Below, piece by piece: positions 56,576-64,000 of a DNA stretch of 64,000 nt. The stretch covers positions 310,001 to 374,000 of the forward strand of contig JADMKP010000007.1 in the NCBI GenBank assembly GCA_015478775.1. Reading direction: 5' to 3'. Under the pieces are notes generated by a model that was not told the DNA's origin, searched no databases, and worked only from the letters and a program-made list of their open reading frames with translations. Source of the stretch: Fermentimonas sp. (GTDB lineage Bacteria > Bacteroidota > Bacteroidia > Bacteroidales > Dysgonomonadaceae). The translations under genes were made by a program, and so were the position numbers. Numbering within the stretch: the stretch's first letter is position 1; each line of letters begins with the position of its first letter.

Positions 56576-59500
56576 ATGTATGTAAATTTCAACAAAAAAA
56601 CGAAAGCATTTTTGATAACAATTTTATCAGGACTGCTAATGGTTTTATCGGTAAGTGCACAAACAGGTACTACGATAAATGTTAGAGGTACTATTACGGA
56701 TGTTGCCGGCGATCCTATTATCGGCGCCAATATTCTTATACAGGGCACCTCATCCGGAACAGTTACCGATTATGATGGTAATTACTTACTACAAGCACCT
56801 GCAGATGGTGTTTTAGAAGTAAGCTATATCGGGTATAATCCTCAATCAGTTTCTATTAACAACAGAACAACTATTAATTTCATTTTGGAAGAAGACAGAG
56901 AGTTATTAGATGAGTTGGTAGTAATTGGATATGGAACAGTTAGAAAAGATGATGCCACAGGTTCTGTAGTAGCAGTAGACGCTACTTCTCTTAACAAAGG
57001 CCTTGCTACTAACCCATCAGATATGTTAGCCGGAAAAGTTGCCGGATTAAGTATTATATCTTCCGGTGGTGCTCCTGGAGCTGGATCCACAATTCGCATT
57101 AGAGGAGGATCTTCGATGTCTGCAAGTAACGACCCTCTTATTGTAATTGACGGGGTACCTGTAGACAATACAAGTGGAGTAAGCGGTATGGCAGATCCTC
57201 TAAGTAGTATCAACTCAAATGATATTGAGACTTTTACAGTACTTAAAGATGCTTCTGCCACTGCAATTTATGGTTCACGCGCTTCAAATGGTGTTATTCT
57301 TATAACAACAAAGAAAGGACATTCAGGAAAAGTGAAACTATCATATAATGGTAATGTTTCTGTAAGTACAAAAACTGGTGCAGTTGATGTAATGGATGCT
57401 CCTACATTCAGAAATTATGTAAACAATTCATTCGGAGAAGATAGTCCCCAAGCAAACGCATTAGGTGACACCGAAACTAATTGGCAAGATCAGATATTCA
57501 GAACAGCTGTTAGCACAGACCACAACCTTAGCGTTTCTGGTTCAGCAGGCGATGCTCTTCCATATCGCGCTTCGGTTGGTTATACAGGTGAAAACGGAAT
57601 CTTAAAGACATCAAATCTTGAAAGATTTACTGGTAGTATAAACCTTTCACCCACTTTCTTCGACGATGATTTAAGAGTTCAGATAAATGCAAGAGGAATG
57701 TATATAACAAACCGCTTTGCAGATCAAGGAGCTATAAACTCTGCAACTCAGTTCGACCCAACTATGCCTATCTATTCACAAACAGAAAGTCAATATGGTA
57801 ATGGATATCATATGTCGCTCAAACCCGACGGATCTCCTATTGATATAGCCTTGGCTAACCCATTGGCTATTCTAGAGCAGAAACAGGACAACTCTAAAGT
57901 GCTCAGAAGCATAGGTAATTTACAAATGGATTATAGAATGCCGTTTCTCCCTGAACTAAGAGCAAATCTTAACCTGGGATATGATATTTCAAAAAGTGAA
58001 GGCGATGTTATTATAGAAGATAACTCTCCTATGTCATACACATGGGGTAATTACAAATCTGGTTGGGGAAATAATAGAAACTACTCTCAGTTTAAAAGCA
58101 ATACACTTTTTGACTTCTACCTAAACTATGCCAACGAGGTTGATATGCACCGCTTTGATGTTATGGGAGGTTACTCATGGCAAAGATTCTACAACGAAAG
58201 TGAAGATATCTATCCTTATTCAGCAGCTATGGCTTCAGAAACAGGAGAAGAGTTTTACAGAGAGTCAAATGATTACTCTACCGAGAGTTATGTAATTTCA
58301 TTCTTTGGTCGCTTAAATTACACTCTTTTGAATAGATACTTACTCACACTAACTGTTAGAAACGACGGATCATCTAGATTTAGTCCCGACAACAAATGGG
58401 GATTATTTCCATCTGCAGCTTTTGCATGGAAAATTAATGAAGAAGAGTTTATGCAAGATCAGAATCTCTTTTCAGATCTTAAACTTCGCTTAGGTTATGG
58501 TGTAACGGGACAGCAGAACCTTGGTAGTGGCGACTATCCATGGATGGGAAGATACAGCTACAGTCAGGCAGGTGCCAACTACTATTTTGGAGATCAAAAA
58601 GTATCTTTGATAAGACCGGTTGCTTACGACGAGAACCTGAAATGGGAAGAGACAGCAACAGTTAATGCTGGTTTAGATTTTGGTTTCCTAAACAACCGTA
58701 TTAGCGGTACATTTGATGTTTATAGTCGCACAACCTCCGATCTGTTAAATACTGTGGGTATTGCTGCAGGTACTAACTTCAGCAATCAGCTTCTTACAAA
58801 CGTAGGTGAGTTAACAAACAAGGGTGTTGAGTTTTCAATTACAGGCCGACCAATAGTTAGCAAAGATTTGAACTGGAATTTAAGCTACAACGTTACATAT
58901 AATAAAAACGAAATTACTAAGCTTACAATTACAGACGATCCAAACTATGTAGGTGTAATTTTTGGTGGTATCGATGGTGGTACTGGTAATAATATTGCAA
59001 TTCACAGAGTAGGATATCCAGCAGGTTCATTCTATATATACGAACAGGTTTATAATAATGAAGGAAGACCTCTTGAGGGTGTATATGTAGATCAGAATGC
59101 TGATGGCTCAATCAATGAGAGGGATTTAATTCCTTATAAAAATGCTGCACCTGATGTATACATGGGACTTTCTTCACAGCTTTCTTATAAGAACTGGGAT
59201 TTCAACTTCTCACTTCGCGCAAACTTGGGTAATTATGCTTATAATAATATCCAATCTAATCGTCAATCAAGAAATACTACATTCGACCCTTCGGGATGGT
59301 TAAAAAACAGAGTAAATAGTGCATTAGATACTCAATTTGAAGCTGTACAGTATCAATCGAGTCATTACATTCAAAATGCATCATTCCTGAAAATGGATAA
59401 TATTTCTTTAGGATATAATTTTGAAGAGATACTTAATCAGAATCAATCTGGAAGAGTATATCTAACAGTTCAAAATCCATTTGTCATATCCAATTATGCA

Positions 59501-59593
59501 GGTCTTGATCCTGAGTTTACAAACAACGGAATCGACAACAACATCTACCCTCACCCCCGTGTATTTATTCTGGGTGTTAGTTTAAATTTTTAA
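56576..59593 (+). CDS. SusC/RagA family TonB-linked outer membrane protein
   Basis: INVRGTITDVAGDPIIGANILIQGTSSGTVTDYDGNY, LDELVVIGYGTVRKDDATGSV, VLKDASATAIYGSRASNGVILITTKKG. Confidence 0.97.
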   Translation: MYVNFNKKTKAFLITILSGLLMVLSVSAQTGTTINVRGTITDVAGDPIIGANILIQGTSSGTVTDYDGNYLLQAPADGVLEVSYIGYNPQSVSINNRTTINFILEEDRELLDELVVIGYGTVRKDDATGSVVAVDATSLNKGLATNPSDMLAGKVAGLSIISSGGAPGAGSTIRIRGGSSMSASNDPLIVIDGVPVDNTSGVSGMADPLSSINSNDIETFTVLKDASATAIYGSRASNGVILITTKKGHSGKVKLSYNGNVSVSTKTGAVDVMDAPTFRNYVNNSFGEDSPQANALGDTETNWQDQIFRTAVSTDHNLSVSGSAGDALPYRASVGYTGENGILKTSNLERFTGSINLSPTFFDDDLRVQINARGMYITNRFADQGAINSATQFDPTMPIYSQTESQYGNGYHMSLKPDGSPIDIALANPLAILEQKQDNSKVLRSIGNLQMDYRMPFLPELRANLNLGYDISKSEGDVIIEDNSPMSYTWGNYKSGWGNNRNYSQFKSNTLFDFYLNYANEVDMHRFDVMGGYSWQRFYNESEDIYPYSAAMASETGEEFYRESNDYSTESYVISFFGRLNYTLLNRYLLTLTVRNDGSSRFSPDNKWGLFPSAAFAWKINEEEFMQDQNLFSDLKLRLGYGVTGQQNLGSGDYPWMGRYSYSQAGANYYFGDQKVSLIRPVAYDENLKWEETATVNAGLDFGFLNNRISGTFDVYSRTTSDLLNTVGIAAGTNFSNQLLTNVGELTNKGVEFSITGRPIVSKDLNWNLSYNVTYNKNEITKLTITDDPNYVGVIFGGIDGGTGNNIAIHRVGYPAGSFYIYEQVYNNEGRPLEGVYVDQNADGSINERDLIPYKNAAPDVYMGLSSQLSYKNWDFNFSLRANLGNYAYNNIQSNRQSRNTTFDPSGWLKNRVNSALDTQFEAVQYQSSHYIQNASFLKMDNISLGYNFEEILNQNQSGRVYLTVQNPFVISNYAGLDPEFTNNGIDNNIYPHPRVFILGVSLNF

Positions 59594-59605
59594 TTCTTTC
59601 TTATT

Positions 59606-61228
59606 ATGAAGACAGCAAAATATAAAATCATATACCTATTTGTAATCGGATTAATGATTACAGGCCTATCCTCTTGTCTCGACGACCTGAACACTATTCC
59701 TCTCGACGAAGATGAATTAGTATCGGATGTAGTCTTTGGCAGTGAAATAGGACCATATCAAGAACTATTGGCCAAAATTTATGCAGGGCTTGCAATAAGT
59801 GGAAACAGTGCAGGTGACGGTGACCCTGATGTGGCTGGCGTTGATGGTGGCAGCCAGGCTTCCTTTTTAAGGGGACTATGGAACCTTCAACAATTACCTA
59901 CTGACGAAGCACATTGCGCATGGAATGATGTGGGTTTGCCCGATTTAAATTCTATTTCCTGGACATCAAGTAACGTGTTTATTAAAGGGTTTTATTATCG
60001 TCTCTATTATCAGATAAATCTTGCTAATGCACTTTTAAGGGAAACTACTGAAGAGCAGTTAAACGCTAGAGGTGTAAGTGCAAGTGATCAGACCCAAATA
60101 AACTATTTCAGAGCTGAGGCTCGTTTTCACAGGGCACTATCATATTACTATCTTTTAGATATGTTCAGAAACGTACCTTTTGTAAATGAAGACAGCCCGG
60201 TTGGCAGTACACTTCCTCCTCAAATTCAGGGTGCAGATCTATTTGATTATATAGAAAGTGAACTCCTTGCAATAGAAACCGAATTATTAGATCCTTTTGT
60301 TGGATATAACCCAAATTACTACGGTCGCGTACATAAAGCTGCAAACTGGGCATTACTATCTCGCTTGTATCTAAACGCTGAAACTTATTCAGGAAATGCT
60401 AAATACACCGAAAGTATAACATACAGCAATAAGGTTCTTAACGAGAACTTCTCACTAGATCCAGTTTATGCAAACATTTTTACGTCAGACAACCACATCT
60501 CACCCGAGATGATACTCCCAGTTCGTTATGAAGGAGCAGAAACTCAAACTTGGGGAGGAATGACATTCTTATTAAGTGCTATGGAGCCATCTGATATGCA
60601 AGAGGAAGTAAACGCTGTAGGTGCCTGGCAAGGTAACCGCGCCCGCTCTTCGATACTCCGCACATTTGAAAAAGAAAACTTGCACGAGAATGACAGTCGC
60701 TTTGATATGGTATATGTAGACAAAACTGCAAATATTGAAATCGAAGATCCTTCTCTGTTTACAGATAACGGAATACCTGTTGTAAAATACTATAACAGAA
60801 ATAGCGATGGCTCATTACCAGCAAGCAACATTGCTTATACCGATTTTCCTCTTTTCAGATTAGGTGAGATTTATCTTAACTATGCCGAAGCAGTATTAAG
60901 AGGTGGTACAGGTGGCGACCAGGCTACAGCCCTTCAGCTAATTAACGAATTAAGAGAAAGAGCATACCACCAGGCACCATACAGCATAACAGCGGGTGAA
61001 TTAAATCTCGATTTCATCCTAGATGAAAGAGGACGCGAGTTTTTCTTCGAAGGACAGCGCAGAAGCGATCTTATCCGCTTTAATAAATTCACTGGTTCAT
61101 CATACATATGGCCCTGGAAGGGGAATGTAAAGGATGGCAGATCTGTTGCAGATCATTTTAAAGTGTATCCTATACCTGCAGATGACCTAGGTGCAAATAA
61201 TAATCTGGTTCAAAACACAGGATATTGA
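59606..61228 (+). CDS. SusD/RagB family nutrient-binding lipoprotein
   Basis: Lipobox GLSSCLDDLNTIPLDE; ILDERGREFFFEGQRRSDLIRFNKF. Confidence 0.96.
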   Translation: MKTAKYKIIYLFVIGLMITGLSSCLDDLNTIPLDEDELVSDVVFGSEIGPYQELLAKIYAGLAISGNSAGDGDPDVAGVDGGSQASFLRGLWNLQQLPTDEAHCAWNDVGLPDLNSISWTSSNVFIKGFYYRLYYQINLANALLRETTEEQLNARGVSASDQTQINYFRAEARFHRALSYYYLLDMFRNVPFVNEDSPVGSTLPPQIQGADLFDYIESELLAIETELLDPFVGYNPNYYGRVHKAANWALLSRLYLNAETYSGNAKYTESITYSNKVLNENFSLDPVYANIFTSDNHISPEMILPVRYEGAETQTWGGMTFLLSAMEPSDMQEEVNAVGAWQGNRARSSILRTFEKENLHENDSRFDMVYVDKTANIEIEDPSLFTDNGIPVVKYYNRNSDGSLPASNIAYTDFPLFRLGEIYLNYAEAVLRGGTGGDQATALQLINELRERAYHQAPYSITAGELNLDFILDERGREFFFEGQRRSDLIRFNKFTGSSYIWPWKGNVKDGRSVADHFKVYPIPADDLGANNNLVQNTGY

Positions 61229-61263
61229 TTAACATCAAATTTAATTTGTAAAAAAGAAAAACA

Positions 61264-62409
61264 ATGAAAAAGATATATAACATATTATTACTGCTGGTAA
61301 CTCTTGGCATGTTGTGGTCATGCAAAGAGGATGATCAAGTGATTCTGCAACAACCAGAGAGCTTTGTGCTTAATGTGCCAAAATATGCATCTGGTATATA
61401 CGACTTGCAAAACATTGAGACTATTGAATTTACAACTTCTCAACCTGAGTATGGTTTTACTGCAGTCGCAAACTATAGTGTAGAGATTTCATTAAATCAA
61501 GATTTCTCCAATTCTGTAGTACTTCCAGGAAGTTACACATCAGCAAAATTTAATATACAAGCTATTGACTTGGCTCTTGTATTAATGGGCTTGCATGGAG
61601 TTGAGCTAGAAGAAGATTATCCAACAAGTCCTCACCCTCTTTATGTAAGGCTTACTTCTGTATTGAACAGTAAGAACGATGGTGAAGTTAAATCAAATAT
61701 CGTTACACTTCCACAGGTAAAAGGTTATTTCGCACTCGATCCGGTGGTAATGCCAGAAGAGATGTATATCATTGGTAATGTTGCTGGTGACTGGAGTTGG
61801 GATAATGCAACTGTAATGATTCCAGTTTGGGGTACACCCGGAAAATTCTGGGCAATGCAATATCTTGGCCAAACAGCTGATGGTGTTAATGCAGAAATTA
61901 AGTTTAACTATGACAAAGCTTGGGATGGAAATGAATTTGGATTCGAAGGAACTGCTATCAATGAAAATGGTGGAACCGCAGACGTAGGAGCTTCAGATTC
62001 TGGTGGTAATATCGGTATCGGTAATCCAGGATGGTATATAGTTGTTGTTACAACAAGCATCGAAGGCAGAAGTTATGAGTATGCAGTTGACTTCTTCCCA
62101 CCAAATGTTCACCTTCAGGGTGAAACAGCATCAGGCAACTGGGGAACAACCGATGTAGCTTATCGTTTTGCAATACCCGAACTCTCTTTAGGTGCAGATG
62201 CAGAATTCGTATCACCTCCATTCTCAAATACAGCAGAAGTTAGGGCAAGCATTCAGCTTGAGGGGCATGAGTGGTGGCATACCGAATTCATTGTTTTAGA
62301 TGGTGTCTTTGTACCTCGTGGAGATGGAGACGATCAAGATCGTGTAACAGGTAATGCTGGCATGAGATTACATATCAACTTTACCGAAGGTAAAGGTAAG
62401 ATACAATAA
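61264..62409 (+). CDS. SusE-like outer membrane lipoprotein
   Basis: Lipobox LWSCKEDDQ; N-terminal SusE-type domain; EEMYIIGNVAGDWSWDNATVMIPV starch-binding-like repeat; position after SusD. Confidence 0.88.
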   Translation: MKKIYNILLLLVTLGMLWSCKEDDQVILQQPESFVLNVPKYASGIYDLQNIETIEFTTSQPEYGFTAVANYSVEISLNQDFSNSVVLPGSYTSAKFNIQAIDLALVLMGLHGVELEEDYPTSPHPLYVRLTSVLNSKNDGEVKSNIVTLPQVKGYFALDPVVMPEEMYIIGNVAGDWSWDNATVMIPVWGTPGKFWAMQYLGQTADGVNAEIKFNYDKAWDGNEFGFEGTAINENGGTADVGASDSGGNIGIGNPGWYIVVVTTSIEGRSYEYAVDFFPPNVHLQGETASGNWGTTDVAYRFAIPELSLGADAEFVSPPFSNTAEVRASIQLEGHEWWHTEFIVLDGVFVPRGDGDDQDRVTGNAGMRLHINFTEGKGKIQ

Positions 62410-62425
62410 TTGAGTTAACTAAGGG

Positions 62426-62455
62426 AGCCCCACTCCCAAACGGTTTGGGGCTTTC
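62426..62455 (+). terminator. Hairpin between susE-like and susF-like genes
   Basis: AGCCCCA...TGGGGCT 7-bp stem followed by TTTCT. Confidence 0.55.
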
Positions 62456-62474
62456 TAATTAAAAATAATAAAAC

Positions 62475-63896
62475 ATGAACAAAAATATATATTTAGTTAC
62501 AACACTGATTGCCGTACTGTTTTTCAGTGCATGTGAAGATGTTTACGAACATATCGCTGCAGACCCGCAATCATACGAGCAAGAAGATCAGCAATCTATT
62601 AATGGGTTCACTTTTGCTCTTGCATCAGACCTTGCATCTCCTTTGGTGCTAACAAACGAGCTACTTGAAAATGAAACAATGTTGGCGGCAATAAATACAA
62701 CCGCCACACCAGAATTAGCTGAAGGCGCTACTGTTAAACTAGTTATTGAAGCTTCTGATACTGAAGATTTTGCAAAAAGTGTTGATTTAAATTCAACTGC
62801 CGATGGCAATAACGCTACAATTCTAGCTTCAGACCTTAATGAGGCTGTTAAAGAGCTATATGGCAAAAGACCCGACTCGCGTGAAGTTTATTTACGTGCC
62901 ACCTACTACATTGTTGATGGCACAACTGCTTCTTTGATGCCAACTCCTATAGTACTAGGACCTGCTACAGTTACGCCTGTTGGACCAACTATCGAAACTG
63001 AGTATTACATGGTTGGCTCGGCAAATGGATGGAATATCGAAGACTTAAACGACTGGCAGTTCAGCCATAGCGGTAACGATGTTTATGACGATCCATATTT
63101 TTCACTGTTAGTTGAAAACCCTGGTGAATTTAAGATTGTTCCAAAATCGAGTAAAGAAGCTGCTTCATGGGATGGAGTTTTCGGTACACTAGATGCAGCT
63201 GCACTAGAAGGTGAGCTTGATCTTTCAGGAGGCAATTTCAATGTTGAAGGACCTGGATGGGCCAGAATTACCCTAAATATGATGGAGAATACTTACACTA
63301 TTGTGGAAATTGGCGAAATGAATCTCACTCTATATGTGGCAGGCGGACACCAAGGATGGAGTCCTGATACAGCTCCAACATTATATAGTCGCAACTTCGA
63401 TTTCAAATATGATGGCTATGTATACTTCCCCGAAGCAAATACAGAATATAAGTTTACTTCACAACCCAACTGGGACGGTCCAAATTATGGGAATATCGGT
63501 ACTGATGGACAGCTCAGCGATGATGGTGGAGCAGGCAATCTTGTAATGGCAGAACCGGGCTATTATAAACTTGATGTAGACCTATCCGGATCGCCATACA
63601 CATATTCAGCTACTAAAACTGAGTGGGGGCTAATTGGCGATGCTACACTAGGAGGTTGGGATAATGATACTGATATGACTTTTGATCCTAATACAGGCAT
63701 ATGGACTGTAACAACTGACTTAAGTACAGGTACTTTTAAGTTCCGTGCAAATGATGTATGGGATATAAACTTAGGTGGAAGTATAAACAATCTTTCTTAT
63801 GGAGGAGATAATATCTCAGTTGAAGAAGGCACCTATACAATCAAACTTGATTTAAGCGATTCACAGCAATTCAAGGGAACAATTGTTAAACAATAA
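62475..63896 (+). CDS. SusF/SusE family outer membrane lipoprotein
   Basis: Lipobox FFSACEDVYEH; repeated YYMVGSANGWN / LYVAGGHQGWSPD / WGLIGDATLGGWDNDTDMTF modules. Confidence 0.88.
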   Translation: MNKNIYLVTTLIAVLFFSACEDVYEHIAADPQSYEQEDQQSINGFTFALASDLASPLVLTNELLENETMLAAINTTATPELAEGATVKLVIEASDTEDFAKSVDLNSTADGNNATILASDLNEAVKELYGKRPDSREVYLRATYYIVDGTTASLMPTPIVLGPATVTPVGPTIETEYYMVGSANGWNIEDLNDWQFSHSGNDVYDDPYFSLLVENPGEFKIVPKSSKEAASWDGVFGTLDAAALEGELDLSGGNFNVEGPGWARITLNMMENTYTIVEIGEMNLTLYVAGGHQGWSPDTAPTLYSRNFDFKYDGYVYFPEANTEYKFTSQPNWDGPNYGNIGTDGQLSDDGGAGNLVMAEPGYYKLDVDLSGSPYTYSATKTEWGLIGDATLGGWDNDTDMTFDPNTGIWTVTTDLSTGTFKFRANDVWDINLGGSINNLSYGGDNISVEEGTYTIKLDLSDSQQFKGTIVKQ

Positions 63897-63911
63897 GTTT
63901 CTCATAAAAGA

Positions 63912-63939
63912 GCGCGGCAATTACTGCCGTGCTTTTTTA
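63912..63939 (+). terminator. Rho-independent terminator after susF-like gene
   Basis: GCGCGGCA-ATTAC-TGCCGTGC (one G-U) followed by TTTTTT. Confidence 0.88.
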
Positions 63940-63974
63940 TGCATTTAATATAAAAAATCCATTTAAGAAAAGAA

Positions 63975-64000
63975 ATGAAACATATCTTATTAAAAATTGC
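63975..64000 (+). CDS. Start of a further gene truncated by window end
   Basis: ATG at 63975 followed by MKHILLKI..., resembling the start of a signal peptide; only 26 nt visible. Confidence 0.45.

Overview
The window is a 64 kb Bacteroidota chromosome segment, probably Bacteroidales/Dysgonomonadaceae-like. The lineage call is inferred from SusC/SusD pairs, TAnnTTTG-type promoters and dcw gene order. I found no rRNA, tRNA, CRISPR array, transposase or obvious prophage. Left to right: a truncated type I asparaginase (-); pgk (+); a four-gene minus-strand carbohydrate operon (GH5, Gfo/Idh/MocA oxidoreductase, sugar isomerase-type TIM barrel, GH76-like), mostly with Tat-type leaders; a DUF6266-like gene directly abutting pheT; yebC; meaB; a DUF1573 protein; a giant alpha-2-macroglobulin-like protein; a PEP/pyruvate-binding ATP-grasp protein with receiver-like domains; a lytic transglycosylase, uvrA, tpx, ftsK, a LolA-like protein and trxB; an isolated SusC/SusD pair; an almost complete dcw cell-wall/division cluster (mraZ to ftsZ plus yqeY, minus strand); a GlsA/GlsB-like acyltransferase pair; and a SusC-SusD-SusE-SusF locus cut by the window end. 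The non-coding observations I consider most worth following are: (i) a 13-unit degenerate 10-bp tandem array just upstream of a predicted promoter for the DUF6266 gene; (ii) three 10-bp-spaced GTGRR repeats overlapping the predicted mraZ promoter, a candidate MraZ operator; (iii) nested CG-centred palindromes upstream of the susCDEF locus, candidate LacI-family operators; (iv) two independent about 23-nt tandem duplications straddling stop codons (meaB and the A2M gene). All functional calls come from reading the sequence by eye; no database search was run.
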